Source: UMGS1649 sp045611765 (GTDB lineage: Bacteria; Bacillota; Clostridia; TANB77; CAG-465). From it: 64,000 nt of DNA. Below, in pieces: positions 26,262 to 36,185 of the stretch; positions within the stretch are counted from its first letter, which is position 1; each line of letters begins with the position of its first letter. Below the pieces are notes generated by a model, which saw nothing but the letters and a program-made list of their open reading frames with translations, was not told the origin of the DNA and made no database searches. Location of the stretch: positions 1 to 64,000 of the forward strand of contig JAZKXT010000006.1 in the NCBI GenBank assembly GCA_045611765.1, in the 5' to 3' direction. The position numbers and the translations under genes were made by a program.

Positions 26262-26283
26262 ATGAAGCCACTTGCAAAATAAT
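26262..26283 (+). repeat. Degenerate copy of the lysS 3' end
   Basis: 22 bases match lysS 24279-24300 at 19 positions and read MKPLAK-stop, against MKPLTK-stop in lysS. It looks like a remnant of duplication at the lysS end and has no coding context of its own. Confidence 0.5.
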
Positions 26284-26327
26284 ATTCGTTAGTTTAGTAA
26301 AATATAAAAGGAGAAAATTTATTTATT

Positions 26328-26648
26328 ATGCAAAATGCCATCCCAAGTAAGGAAGTAAGAAAAATTATTTTTGATATTCTTATAGAAAGAAGTAACGCAA
26401 TTGACGCTGAATGCGACAAAATGATAGAACGAGACATGAGTGAAATAGGATGTACTACTGAATATACTTTCGAAACGGGATGGACAGCCTGTGGTACTAG
26501 AATACTGGCTGATGATATTTTAGAAGGAATATTGTCGCTAGAAGAATCGGTAGAAGTACTTACTAAAGATGAGAAAAAAGAAGCTAGAGCAAGGTGCCAA
26601 AAATGGTTAGAAGAACAAAGTAAAAATAAGATAGAGAATCATATATGA
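26328..26648 (+). CDS. Small acidic protein, unknown
   Basis: 106 residues, mostly helical and acidic in the middle, with three Cys (AECDK, IGCTTEY, TACGT) and a charged C terminus (DEKKEARARCQKWLEEQ). There is no known motif. AAAGGAG lies upstream of the ATG. A hairpin terminator follows ~80 bp after the stop. Confidence 0.5.
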   Translation: MQNAIPSKEVRKIIFDILIERSNAIDAECDKMIERDMSEIGCTTEYTFETGWTACGTRILADDILEGILSLEESVEVLTKDEKKEARARCQKWLEEQSKNKIENHI

Positions 26649-26725
26649 AATACATAGATAATATAGGCTTCTATATGAAGAATATATCGCTTAAAATTGA
26701 GGGGTTATAAAATAAAGTTGGATTG

Positions 26726-26756
26726 AAAAGATGGATGGTGTTAGTCCATCTTTTGC
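26726..26756 (+). terminator. Rho-independent terminator
   Basis: 10-bp stem 26726-26735 / 26745-26754 (AAAAGATGGA), 9-base loop, T-rich arm. Confidence 0.75.
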
Positions 26757-26858
26757 TGTTTAAATCTCATGATTTTATATTGATGAAATTTATTGACTTT
26801 ACTTTTTGCTTGGTATAGACTATATATGAATTGAATTATACATAAGAAAAGGTGAAAA

Positions 26859-27707
26859 ATGGAAACTTGGGTAATATACACAGCGATATATGCCGTGTTG
26901 ATTGGTTTTTTTGAATGCGCCAAGAAGAAGGCTATAGAAAAGAATTACATATATGAGGTGTTAACGGCGTTTACTGCTATTGCTTTTATACTAGCAACAT
27001 TTACTTGCAAAGACGTTTTTAACATAAATATATATGTTGTACTAGCTATTTTTGTGAAATCTTTAGCGATAGTAATAGCATGGATAATATCGTTGTATGT
27101 AATGAGAAAAATGTCATTCAGTCTGTATAGCGTAATAAATTTGTCTAGAATAATTTTTGTTACTATTATGAGCGCTGCTTTTTTAGGTGAAATAATAACT
27201 TTAAAAACATTAATAGGTATGCTCGTTGTTATACTAGGGCTATTTTTAGTCAATAAAGTGACAAATTCCAATGAAAACAAAGAGACATCATTTAAAAATG
27301 TATTTTTACTTTTGTGTGCCTGTGTGCTAAATGCTGTGGCTGGCATTCTGGATAAAAAGGTTCTAATGCATGCTACTGGAGATCAAATGCAGTTTTGGTT
27401 TTTGCTATTTCTAGTAATAATGTATTCAATTGTATTAATAGTAAAGAGAAGAAAAATACATTTTGCAAAGCTAAAGAAAAACTATTGGATACTTATTGCT
27501 GCTGTGAGTTTGGTGATAGGGGATAAATTCCTATTCGCGGCAAACGAAATGCTGGAGAGTAAAGTAACTATAATGACACTTATTAAACAAATATCTGCTA
27601 TAGAATCAATTATATTAGGGAAGGTTTTGTTTAAGGAAAAAGGTATAATCAAAAAGTTGTTGTGTAGTATTTTAATTATATCTGGAATTGCAATAGTTGT
27701 GTGGTAA
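26859..27707 (+). CDS. EamA/DMT-family transporter
   Basis: 282 residues with about ten hydrophobic segments in two halves, each ending with the EamA-type helix (LGEIITLKTLIGMLVVILGLF in half one; ILGKVLFKEKGIIKKLLCSI then LIISGIAIVVW in half two). This is the drug/metabolite transporter plan. The substrate is unknown. AAAGGTGA precedes the ATG. Confidence 0.82.
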   Translation: METWVIYTAIYAVLIGFFECAKKKAIEKNYIYEVLTAFTAIAFILATFTCKDVFNINIYVVLAIFVKSLAIVIAWIISLYVMRKMSFSLYSVINLSRIIFVTIMSAAFLGEIITLKTLIGMLVVILGLFLVNKVTNSNENKETSFKNVFLLLCACVLNAVAGILDKKVLMHATGDQMQFWFLLFLVIMYSIVLIVKRRKIHFAKLKKNYWILIAAVSLVIGDKFLFAANEMLESKVTIMTLIKQISAIESIILGKVLFKEKGIIKKLLCSILIISGIAIVVW

Positions 27708-27857
27708 ACCGAACAATTTTTCTTGTTACAAAAAGTGGATATAAAAATATATATTTCAAAGTGTATTCGGGTCTAACTTGCGCATTTATAACTAATATGA
27801 TATAATAAACACATCAGAAACTTATGTCTTACTTAATTAAGAAGGGAGGAAAAAGCA

Positions 27858-28100
27858 ATGACACTTGATAATTGGTTGGGTCTTGGTTTGCTGGCAATGT
27901 TTGTGCCGCTGCTCAAATATTGGAAAAGAATACTGAACGAAATGAAGCATGAAATCATAAGACCCAGCTATTACGTTAAGTCAGAATCGTCATTGCGCAT
28001 GAGTGAAAAGTCTGATAACATCTTTTTACATGCGCGGTCACTAAAAGTTAAGACACGATATATTACTGGAGACATGCTTTTTAGTGATGTAGAGTATTAA
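27858..28100 (+). CDS. Small protein, unknown
   Basis: 80 residues. One short hydrophobic start (NWLGLGLLAMFVPLL, ~5-19) and then a basic region (KYWKRILNEMKHEIIRPSYY). It has an excellent GGGAGG site. Codons are richer in GC than the surroundings and it has its own terminator, so it looks like a real single-gene unit. No family recognised. Confidence 0.5.
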   Translation: MTLDNWLGLGLLAMFVPLLKYWKRILNEMKHEIIRPSYYVKSESSLRMSEKSDNIFLHARSLKVKTRYITGDMLFSDVEY

Positions 28101-28131
28101 CAACAGTTAAAAGCATCGCACGCTAATTATT

Positions 28132-28176
28132 ATAAAGAGTAAAATGGTTATTCTATAGCCACTTTACTCTTTATAC
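28132..28176 (+). terminator. Rho-independent terminator
   Basis: 19-bp stem 28132-28150 / 28156-28174 with two G-U pairs, loop TTCTA, then a T-rich run. Confidence 0.8.
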
Positions 28177-28217
28177 TTTTGTATATATGTCGAAATACAT
28201 ATATTTCTAGTATTTCC

Positions 28218-28246
28218 TTGATATAGCAAGCAATATTTGGTATAAT
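28218..28246 (+). promoter_or_regulatory. Promoter of the polysaccharide operon
   Basis: TTGATA (28218-28223), 17-bp spacer, exact TATAAT (28241-28246), 18 bp before the first gene. Confidence 0.8.
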
Positions 28247-28264
28247 ATGTATGGTGAAAATTAA

Positions 28265-29356
28265 ATGCAAAAAGTTAAAATGCTTACCTTTCATAATGCA
28301 GAAAATTATGGTGCAACACTTCAAGCTTATGCTTTAAAAGAAACATTAAAAAAACTTGAAACAGAGCCGGCATTTGTAAATTATGAAAATAAAGCAATAC
28401 TTGCGGATTACAAAATAATAAGAACAAATTCTCTTAAATCTTTTTTTTCAAGTTTATGGTATTTGCCACGCAACTTAAAAAGAAAAAGAAGCTTTAAGAG
28501 TTTTAGCGATAAGTATTTAGATACAAGAAGTAAAGTATATACAAATGCTTTAGAGATTGGGAAAGATATTGAAATGGGAGATGTATTTGTATCAGGTAGC
28601 GATCAAGTATGGAATCCAGAATTAACGAATGGCCTATCTGATGTTTATACATTAAACTATAAAACGGATAAGAACATTAAAAGAGTAATATATGGCGCAA
28701 GTTTAGGTAATGAAGAATTATTACAAAAACATGCAGATGACTTTAAAGCTAAAATAACCAATTTAGATTACATATCCGTAAGGGAACAAAGTATAATTCA
28801 GCCTCTAGAAAGCATTTGTGGGAGAAAAGTAGCGCAAGTAATTGATCCAACAATGCTTTTAGGCAAAGGCGAGTGGGACAATCTTATATCTACAAACTCC
28901 ACGGTAAACTTTAAAGACAAGAAATACATTTTGGTATATACATTATTTGAAAGTGATGAAGTTACTAAAATAGCGAATTATTTATCTAGAGTTACAGGAC
29001 TTAAGGTAGTACACTTTAGAAAATATAACGCATATGAAAACGAATATATGAATTTATATTCTAAAGGTCCAATAGACTTTGTAAATGCTTTTAAGAACGC
29101 GGAATATGTAATAACAAATTCGTTTCACGGAACGGTATTTAGTATAATCTACGAAAGATGTTTTTATTCTGTTTTACCTAAAGCTAGAGCGGGTAGAATA
29201 AAAGACTTATTAGAGAAGCTACATTTAGATTTAAGAATTGTAGATAAAATAGAAAATATAAATCTTGAAGACAAGATAGATTATACATACGCAAAAGAAA
29301 AAATAGAAGAGATGAGGTCTCAGTCTATAGAATATTTAAAGAAAGGGGTACTTTAA
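28265..29356 (+). CDS. Polysaccharide pyruvyl transferase family protein
   Basis: 363 residues. Signature start MLTFHNAENYGATLQAYALK (usual form THHxxxNYGAxLQAYAL), then VSGSDQVWNP (~113-122), VIDPTMLL and VITNSFHGTVFSI (~274-286). CsaB/WcaK-like enzymes add pyruvate ketals to surface sugars. It is the first gene after the operon promoter. It is encoded with a flippase and an F420-type ferredoxin protein, a combination known from exopolysaccharide clusters. Confidence 0.88.
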   Translation: MQKVKMLTFHNAENYGATLQAYALKETLKKLETEPAFVNYENKAILADYKIIRTNSLKSFFSSLWYLPRNLKRKRSFKSFSDKYLDTRSKVYTNALEIGKDIEMGDVFVSGSDQVWNPELTNGLSDVYTLNYKTDKNIKRVIYGASLGNEELLQKHADDFKAKITNLDYISVREQSIIQPLESICGRKVAQVIDPTMLLGKGEWDNLISTNSTVNFKDKKYILVYTLFESDEVTKIANYLSRVTGLKVVHFRKYNAYENEYMNLYSKGPIDFVNAFKNAEYVITNSFHGTVFSIIYERCFYSVLPKARAGRIKDLLEKLHLDLRIVDKIENINLEDKIDYTYAKEKIEEMRSQSIEYLKKGVL

Positions 29357-29364
29357 TATAGACT

Positions 29365-30780
29365 ATGTCTAGGGAAAAGGAATTAATAAAAAATACAGGG
29401 ATAATAACAATAGGAAGAGTATGCACACAGATGATAAGTTTTTTCTTGCTTCCTCTTTACACAGCTGTATTTAGTACAACGGAATTTGGTGTAGTAGACC
29501 TATTTAATACAATAGTAGCATTACTTGTGCCAATTCTAACGATACAAATAGAGCAGGCATTGTTTAGATTTTTAATAGATGCAAGGGAAAATGAAGAGGA
29601 TAAGACAAAACTTATAACTAGTGCTTCCGCACTTATTGTAATAGGTATAGTTATATATACATTAATATTTATGTGTATTGCACCATTTATATCTAATGAG
29701 TATAAATATTACCTTTTAATTAATGTATTTGCTACAATATTATCTACGCTTATGCTACAAGTAGCAAGAGGATTGGGAAGAAACACCCAATATTCAATTG
29801 GCAGCTTTATAGTAGCAAGTTTTACAGTAATACTTAATGTACTGTTCATAGCAGTATTAAAACTCGGCGTTAGTGGAATGTTTTTAGCCATATTTATAGC
29901 CAATATGTTAGCAACGATATATCTATTGTTATCTAAAAAAACATATAAATACATTGTGCCTAAAATGTTTAGCCCTAAACTTTTAAAGGCAATGGTAAAA
30001 TATGCTGCAGCCCTAATACCAAATGCAATATCTTGGTGGGTAATAAACGTATCAGACAGAACAATAATTTCTAGCATGATGTCTGTTTCGGCAAACGGAA
30101 TATACGCAGCTGCGAATAAATTTTCTGGTATGTATATAAATGCATATAACATATTTAATGTAGCATGGACAGAATCGGCAGCGGTTCATATAAACGATTT
30201 AGATAAAGATGAGTATTTTTCTAAAACTATAAATACAGCATTTAAAGTGTTTGGATGTTTTTCTCTAATAATAATAGGAGTAACACCATTTGTATTTCCA
30301 ATGCTTATTAATGAAAAGTTTATGGAAGCATATAACCAAATACCACTACTGATGTTATCTTCATTGTTTAACGTAGGTGTGGGGTTAATAAGCGCAATAT
30401 ATGTCGCTATGAAACGTACAAAGGACATCTCTAAAACATCATTCTTTGCAGCTGTCATAAACATAGTTGTAAATATAGCTTTAATAAAACACATTGGACT
30501 TTATGCTGCGTCAATATCTACAATGGCGGCATATCTTGCGATGTTTGTGTATCGCGCTATAGATTGTAGAAAATATGTTAAAGTTAAATGGGATATACAA
30601 ATGTTAGTAGCAATGCTTATAGCATTTGTAATTGTCTTTGCAATGTATTATATAAATATAAATTGGTTAAATGTAGTTATGCTTGTGGGAATTCTACTGT
30701 TCTCGGTTTTGTACAATAGAAATTCCTTTAAGATGCTTGCGAAAATATTAAGAAGGAAACTTTCAAAAGGAGAAGTTTAA
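29365..30780 (+). CDS. Polysaccharide flippase (Wzx/MATE superfamily)
   Basis: 471 residues, about 14 hydrophobic segments. It starts LIKNTGIITIGRVCTQMISF with LLPLYTAVFSTTEFGVVDLF, the usual N-terminal signature of polysaccharide transport proteins. It would move lipid-linked repeat units across the membrane. It lies 8 bp after the pyruvyl transferase gene. Confidence 0.88.
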   Translation: MSREKELIKNTGIITIGRVCTQMISFFLLPLYTAVFSTTEFGVVDLFNTIVALLVPILTIQIEQALFRFLIDARENEEDKTKLITSASALIVIGIVIYTLIFMCIAPFISNEYKYYLLINVFATILSTLMLQVARGLGRNTQYSIGSFIVASFTVILNVLFIAVLKLGVSGMFLAIFIANMLATIYLLLSKKTYKYIVPKMFSPKLLKAMVKYAAALIPNAISWWVINVSDRTIISSMMSVSANGIYAAANKFSGMYINAYNIFNVAWTESAAVHINDLDKDEYFSKTINTAFKVFGCFSLIIIGVTPFVFPMLINEKFMEAYNQIPLLMLSSLFNVGVGLISAIYVAMKRTKDISKTSFFAAVINIVVNIALIKHIGLYAASISTMAAYLAMFVYRAIDCRKYVKVKWDIQMLVAMLIAFVIVFAMYYININWLNVVMLVGILLFSVLYNRNSFKMLAKILRRKLSKGEV

Positions 30781-30781
30781 T

Positions 30782-31912
30782 TTGGAAAATATATATTTGA
30801 AAACAAAAGAAAAAAAGACATGTAATGGTTGTTCAACGTGCGCTTTAGTATGTCCTAAAGGCGCAATAGAAATGGTAGAAGATAACGAAGGATTTATATA
30901 TCCGGTTATTATAGATAGCAACTGCATTAAATGCGGTAAATGTCTAAATACTTGCAGTAATCATTCTAAAAAAGAGGATAACAGCTACGAGGCATATGCT
31001 GTAATAAATAAAGATAAACATACACTGTCTGAGAGTACATCTGGCGGAGCGTTTAGTGCTATTGCAAAAAGGTTATTTAAAAATAAAGATGCTGTTTGCT
31101 ACGGAGTAGCATACAACAAGGATTTTGATGCCCTTCATATGAGGGCGGAAAGCTTAGAGGAGACATTAAAATTTCGTGGCTCGAAATATTTAAGAAGCAA
31201 TATTTTAGGTATATATGAGGGCGTGAAACAAGATTTAAAAGACGGAAAACAAGTATTGTTTACAGGTACACCTTGTCAAACAGCGGGGCTTAGCACATAT
31301 TTGAACAAGGACTATCCAAACTTAATCCTCGTAGATATAATTTGTCACTCTAATCCGTCTCCTAAAGTGTTTAAAAGATATATTAACGCCTTAGAATTAA
31401 AACAAGGCTCAAAGGTTAAAAGCTATTCATTTAGGGCTAAATCTAACGGTTGGGACAATCTAAAACCTATAGTAGAGTACCAAGATGGAACTTGTGAAGA
31501 GGAGACCACTTTCTTAACAGCATTTTTAAGAGCTATTGCCAATAGGCCTTGCTGCTATGATTGTAAGTTTATAAAACCATATAACTATGCAGATATAACA
31601 CTGGGGGATTTTTGGGGAGTAGATAAGCTAACAAATATATCTAACTACCAAAACGGTACATCTTTGGTGCTACTTAATACCGCTAAAGGACAAGACTTCT
31701 TTAAGGATATACAAGGATTAACTATATATAAACTGGATAAGGATATAGATGTATTCAAATATAACCATAAAAAGCCAGATAATCCTCATAGAAATAGAGA
31801 GAAATTCTTCGAAAAGTTAGATAACATAAAAGATGAAAAAATATTAGAGTATATAAATAAAATGAGCAGAGAGCGTTTAGTGCGTAGAATTATAAATAAA
31901 TTAAAAAGATAA
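30782..31912 (+). CDS. Coenzyme F420 hydrogenase/dehydrogenase beta subunit-like ferredoxin protein
   Basis: 376 residues from a TTG start with AAAGGAGA 9 bases upstream. Two [4Fe-4S] clusters: CNGCSTCALVCPKGAIE and CIKCGKCLNTCSNH. The FrhB N- and C-terminal domains follow (STSGGAFSAIAKRL, FTGTPCQTAGLSTYL, DITLGDFWGV). Such proteins are frequent in polysaccharide clusters beside pyruvyl transferases, where they probably reduce a sugar or ketal intermediate; the reaction is not established. F420 itself is not implied. Confidence 0.88.
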   Translation: MENIYLKTKEKKTCNGCSTCALVCPKGAIEMVEDNEGFIYPVIIDSNCIKCGKCLNTCSNHSKKEDNSYEAYAVINKDKHTLSESTSGGAFSAIAKRLFKNKDAVCYGVAYNKDFDALHMRAESLEETLKFRGSKYLRSNILGIYEGVKQDLKDGKQVLFTGTPCQTAGLSTYLNKDYPNLILVDIICHSNPSPKVFKRYINALELKQGSKVKSYSFRAKSNGWDNLKPIVEYQDGTCEEETTFLTAFLRAIANRPCCYDCKFIKPYNYADITLGDFWGVDKLTNISNYQNGTSLVLLNTAKGQDFFKDIQGLTIYKLDKDIDVFKYNHKKPDNPHRNREKFFEKLDNIKDEKILEYINKMSRERLVRRIINKLKR

Positions 31913-31940
31913 CTGCTAAAATTTAATAAAAGGTGATACA

Positions 31941-33125
31941 GTGAAAAAAATACTATTTGTAGTAGATGAAAGAAAACTAGGAGGAGTAAGCATACTGCTA
32001 GAAAACATTCTCAACAACCTAGATATAACAAAGCTAGATATAGACATTTTGGTTTTGCATAATAACGGTGATAGATTAGAAAATATACACAAGCAAGCAA
32101 ATATTATTTATGGACCAAAGTCGTTCGAGGTAATAGACCAAGATATAAAAAGCTTGCTAAAAAAACTTAACCTAGGCCTTGCCTTGAAGAAAATATGCAT
32201 GTCATATAGACTTAAAACAGGTAAAATAGATAAATTTATTAAGACTCAAAGAAACAAAATGGGTCTTGAGAATTATGACGTAGAAATTGCGTTTAAAGCT
32301 GGATTTTGTTCGGCGTTTGTGGCCTTTGGTGACGCTAAGCAAAAGATAAACTGGATACACGAAGATTATGCAACATATAATAAAACCAAACGATACGAAA
32401 ATACTTTTAAAGAGATTTTTAACTCTTTTGATAAACATATAACTGTATCTGAAGATGCAAAAAAATCTTTTTGCAATATATATGGAAATGAGCAAAATAC
32501 ATTTGTTATAGAAAATTATATAGACACGAATTTAGTCTTGGAGCAAGCTAATCAACAAGACGTAATGGATGAAATGCTAATAGACAAGTCGAAACTGAAT
32601 TTTGTTACATTGGGTAGATTCTGCCGAGAAAAAGGATTTGAAAGAATAATAAACGCAATATATAATTTAAAACAAGAAATGGACATTTCCATGTTACACG
32701 TATATATAATTGGTTATGGAGAATATGGAGAAAAGTTAAAGAACGAAGTAACCAAACTGGGATTAACGCAATATATAGACATATTAGAAAGTAATAAGTT
32801 AGAGGCTAGTCCATACGCTATTATGAAGCAATGTGACTTGTTTATACTTTCGTCACATAGCGAATCGTTTGGAATGGTTAGAGTAGAAGCCCTTTCATTG
32901 GGCCTACCTGTTATTACAACAGACGTAGCTTATACACAAGAATTAATAGAAAACAAATACGGAATAGTTGTAGAAAATTCTGAACAAGGAATATTTAATG
33001 GAATTAAACTAATGTTGCAGGATGAAACTCTTGTAGAAAAACTAAAACTACAAGTTCACGATTATTCATATAGCAATAAAAATAAATTAATATTAGACAA
33101 AATAGAAAAACTTTTGGAGGAATAA
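31941..33125 (+). CDS. Glycosyltransferase family 4
   Basis: 394 residues from a GTG start with AGGTGA upstream. GT-B fold: N-terminal VDERKLGGVSILLENILNNL, nucleotide-binding half LNFVTLGRFCREKGFERIINA, and the EX7E motif region SHSESFGMVRVEALSLGLPV. It transfers an activated sugar to the repeat unit. Sugar identity unknown. Confidence 0.88.
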   Translation: MKKILFVVDERKLGGVSILLENILNNLDITKLDIDILVLHNNGDRLENIHKQANIIYGPKSFEVIDQDIKSLLKKLNLGLALKKICMSYRLKTGKIDKFIKTQRNKMGLENYDVEIAFKAGFCSAFVAFGDAKQKINWIHEDYATYNKTKRYENTFKEIFNSFDKHITVSEDAKKSFCNIYGNEQNTFVIENYIDTNLVLEQANQQDVMDEMLIDKSKLNFVTLGRFCREKGFERIINAIYNLKQEMDISMLHVYIIGYGEYGEKLKNEVTKLGLTQYIDILESNKLEASPYAIMKQCDLFILSSHSESFGMVRVEALSLGLPVITTDVAYTQELIENKYGIVVENSEQGIFNGIKLMLQDETLVEKLKLQVHDYSYSNKNKLILDKIEKLLEE

Positions 33126-33126
33126 A

Positions 33127-34728
33127 TTGAAACAAAGCAAACTATATGAAAAACTTAATAATTTACTTATGATATTTTTAGTATTGCAACCTATTTTAGA
33201 CATTTATATGGCTATCGTAGGGAATAAGCTAGACATATTAGGAATTTCAATGGCAACCATTATACGTACAGTATTTGTAATGTGTGTATTTTCCATTGTT
33301 ATTGTAAGTCAAATAAAATACAAGTATCATGTTAAATATGCATATGCTATCTTAGGCTATATACTAACTGTTATAATATACAGTTTACTACATCACTTTA
33401 ACATTGTATATTCTAACGGATATTATATTACTGAAAATATTTATAGCTTTATGACAGAATTTATGTATGTTTTAAGATTGACAGTACCGATTTTATTAAT
33501 ATATATTACGATAATTACAAAACCATCTAGACAAGACTTGCTAAAAGTCATGGTTACAGTAGCAGTATTTATAGCACTCGTAATTGTTATAACAAACATT
33601 TTTAAAATATCTTTTGCTTCATATTCGCAAACCAATGGTAAAATTGAGTATAACATAATTGATTGGTTTACAAAAGACAATTTATCTTACGACAAGACTC
33701 TTTCTAAAGGATATTTTGTTTCAGCCAATCAAATGGGAGCATTGCTTGTATTTTTGCTTCCAATGGTTATTTACTATGCTATTAGGAAAAACAAATGGTA
33801 TTTATACTTAATTATATTGCTTCAGATAATAAGTATGGTTCTTGTAGGTACGAGAGTTGCAAATTATGGCTGGATGCTTGTATTTATGGCAATGTCCATA
33901 ATGTATACTTTGTTATATTTTACTAAAGGATTGAAATTACAAATTCAGCCAATTGTTTGGCTTGGAACAATATTTGTAATTGGGCTTGTTTTGTATTCAA
34001 ATTCGCCTTCTCATAGTAGAGAATTTGCTTCGGAATATGAAGGTATGTATGACGAAGGATTGTTGGAAACAGATGGAGTGCAATATATTTCTTTAGAAGA
34101 GTTTGAGCAAATTATTTCAAGCGAAGCTAATATGAGTGCATACATAGGAGAACATAGTGACAATTTAATACAAGCGTCTAAAGAAAAATATATTTTTACA
34201 ATGTATAAATATCATCATATAACGAATAAGTATATTTTGGAAATTTATCCTTATGAAGATGATGTGGATTTTTGGTTGGACATTTTTGGGAAACCTATAT
34301 CTATTAAAGGAGACAATAGAGGAAGGCAGGTTGCAATTATACGAAGAATAAAACAAAATAATAACAACCTATTATTTGATACATTATTTGGAATGGGAGC
34401 CACACCATTAAATTCTAGAGGTTATATGATAGAAAATGATCTTATATCTCATTATTACAACTTAGGAATAATAGGCACAATACTTTTTGTATCACCATTT
34501 GTACTAGGCGTACTATATGCTATATATAGATGTAGAAGACGTTTGTTTGATATAATCAACATGGAATTTGTTGTATATGTATTAGCTGTTGTCATGACAT
34601 ACTTTATGGGATACTTTGCAGGACATGTAATTGATGAGTATATAATATCTATATATTTAGCTGTTATAGCAGCAGTTATTATTAATTTTTATAGAGGAGA
34701 GACGGTTAATGAAAAATCCAAAACTTAG
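33127..34728 (+). CDS. O-antigen polymerase/ligase-like membrane protein
   Basis: 533 residues from a TTG start just after AGGAGG. About 10-12 hydrophobic helices with a long extracytoplasmic loop (~295-415) before the last three. The last part contains LFGMGATPLNSRGYMIENDL and SHYYNLGIIG, the usual Wzy/WaaL C-terminal pattern. It likely polymerises repeat units outside the membrane. It overlaps the next gene by 20 bp. Confidence 0.8.
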   Translation: MKQSKLYEKLNNLLMIFLVLQPILDIYMAIVGNKLDILGISMATIIRTVFVMCVFSIVIVSQIKYKYHVKYAYAILGYILTVIIYSLLHHFNIVYSNGYYITENIYSFMTEFMYVLRLTVPILLIYITIITKPSRQDLLKVMVTVAVFIALVIVITNIFKISFASYSQTNGKIEYNIIDWFTKDNLSYDKTLSKGYFVSANQMGALLVFLLPMVIYYAIRKNKWYLYLIILLQIISMVLVGTRVANYGWMLVFMAMSIMYTLLYFTKGLKLQIQPIVWLGTIFVIGLVLYSNSPSHSREFASEYEGMYDEGLLETDGVQYISLEEFEQIISSEANMSAYIGEHSDNLIQASKEKYIFTMYKYHHITNKYILEIYPYEDDVDFWLDIFGKPISIKGDNRGRQVAIIRRIKQNNNNLLFDTLFGMGATPLNSRGYMIENDLISHYYNLGIIGTILFVSPFVLGVLYAIYRCRRRLFDIINMEFVVYVLAVVMTYFMGYFAGHVIDEYIISIYLAVIAAVIINFYRGETVNEKSKT

Positions 34729-35695
34729 CATTATACTTCCTGTTTGGAACACAGAAAAATACATATATAAATGTTTACAAAGCATTTTTAGTAATACTTT
34801 TCAGGATTTCGAACTAATAGTTATAAACAACGCATCAGAGGATAATTCGGAAGATATAATATTAGACTTTAAGAAAAAACATTCGAATAAATTGATATAT
34901 TTAAAAAGGGATAGAAATGATATAAGTGAAGCTAGAAATGATGGCATAGAATGCGCAAAAGGCAAATATATAGCGTTTATAGACAGCGATGATTATATAG
35001 CTCATAATATGTTCGAAGTTTTGATTGAAAAAATAGAAGAGGACAGTTTTGATATTGCCGTATGTGACGCTAAACTTGTATATGAGGATAGTGAAGACGC
35101 AAAAGTGGTTTCGTCAGGCTATACTCAAGATTTATATCACAAAAACAAAATAAGAGAAACAATGCCAATATTTTATCCGGTTATGTGGAACAAGATATAT
35201 AAAGCTGAGCTTGTGAAACAAGTTAAATTTACAAGTGGAGTATGGTATGAGGACATGGAATACTTACTTAAACTTTATCCTCACATAAATAGCATTGGAG
35301 TAGTTAAGTACCCGTTATATAATTATTTACAAAGAAAAAATTCAATTACCTATACGTATAATGATAAACTTTATGATATAATTAATAATATGGAACGCGT
35401 AATAGCATGCTACAAGGCGGAAGGGGTATATGAAGAGTATAAAGATGAACTAGAATACCTATACGCCAGATATGCATTTACAACATTCCCTAAAAGGCTA
35501 GCTAAATGTAAGGACAAGATAAAATATAACAAAGGAATAGATTTTGCTTTGGCTAAAGTAAAAGAATATTTCCCAAACTACAAGAAAAATAGATATTTAC
35601 AGTTAATGGGAATAAAAGGAAGATATATAAAACACTTTAATAGATTTTTATCTCATATGAATTATATGGTACAAAATGGGAAAAAATATAATTAG
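34709..35695 (+). CDS. Glycosyltransferase family 2
   Basis: 328 residues. GT-A start KLSIILPVWNTEKYIYKCLQ, NNASEDNSED, and the metal-binding FIDSDDYIA (~90-98). The C-terminal part resembles capsule GT2 enzymes such as EpsH/EpsJ. GAGGAGA upstream. Confidence 0.9.
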   Translation: MKNPKLSIILPVWNTEKYIYKCLQSIFSNTFQDFELIVINNASEDNSEDIILDFKKKHSNKLIYLKRDRNDISEARNDGIECAKGKYIAFIDSDDYIAHNMFEVLIEKIEEDSFDIAVCDAKLVYEDSEDAKVVSSGYTQDLYHKNKIRETMPIFYPVMWNKIYKAELVKQVKFTSGVWYEDMEYLLKLYPHINSIGVVKYPLYNYLQRKNSITYTYNDKLYDIINNMERVIACYKAEGVYEEYKDELEYLYARYAFTTFPKRLAKCKDKIKYNKGIDFALAKVKEYFPNYKKNRYLQLMGIKGRYIKHFNRFLSHMNYMVQNGKKYN

Positions 35696-35711
35696 TGAAG
35701 GAGATTGCTTA

Positions 35712-36185
35712 ATGAAAAAAAGAGTTATATTTATTTCTAGTACGGGTGGTCATTTTTCAGAATTAATGATATTAAAGCCAATATTTGAAAATTATGACTA
35801 TCACTTAATTACTGAAAAAACTGCGTCTACAATTTCGCTTAAACAAGAATATAAAGAAAGAATGCATTATCTAGTATACGGAACTAGGGTAAAGAAGGTT
35901 AAATATTTTTTTAAAGCTACCTGGAATACTATAAAGTCGTTAGGTTTGTTTATTAAAATAAGACCTAAAGCGATAGTTACAACAGGTACTCATACTGCAA
36001 TGCCCATGTGTATTATTGGAAAACTTTTAGGAGCAAAAATAGTATTTATAGAAACTTATGCAAATGTATTTACGCCTACCGGTTCTGGCAAGTTTATATA
36101 TAAGTTTGCAGATAAGTTTATAGTGCAATGGGAGGATATGCTAAAAGTTTATCCGAAAGCTACATATCTAGGAGGAATATTTTAA
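35712..36185 (+). CDS. PssD/Alg14-like glycosyltransferase subunit
   Basis: 157 residues from ATG 35712, which has GAAGGAG 8 bases upstream; the ATG at 35676 belongs to the overlap with the previous gene. Starts RVIFISSTGGHFSELM, then TTGTHTAMPMCIIGKLLGAK and VFIETYANVFTPTGSGKFIY. Alg14-type membrane-associating half of a two-part GT28 enzyme; the catalytic half follows. Confidence 0.88.
   Translation: MKKRVIFISSTGGHFSELMILKPIFENYDYHLITEKTASTISLKQEYKERMHYLVYGTRVKKVKYFFKATWNTIKSLGLFIKIRPKAIVTTGTHTAMPMCIIGKLLGAKIVFIETYANVFTPTGSGKFIYKFADKFIVQWEDMLKVYPKATYLGGIF

Noticed and set aside
26645..26710. 21-codon ORF overlapping the stop at 26648 by ATGA
   Set aside because: No ribosome site and low-complexity content; chance overlap likely.
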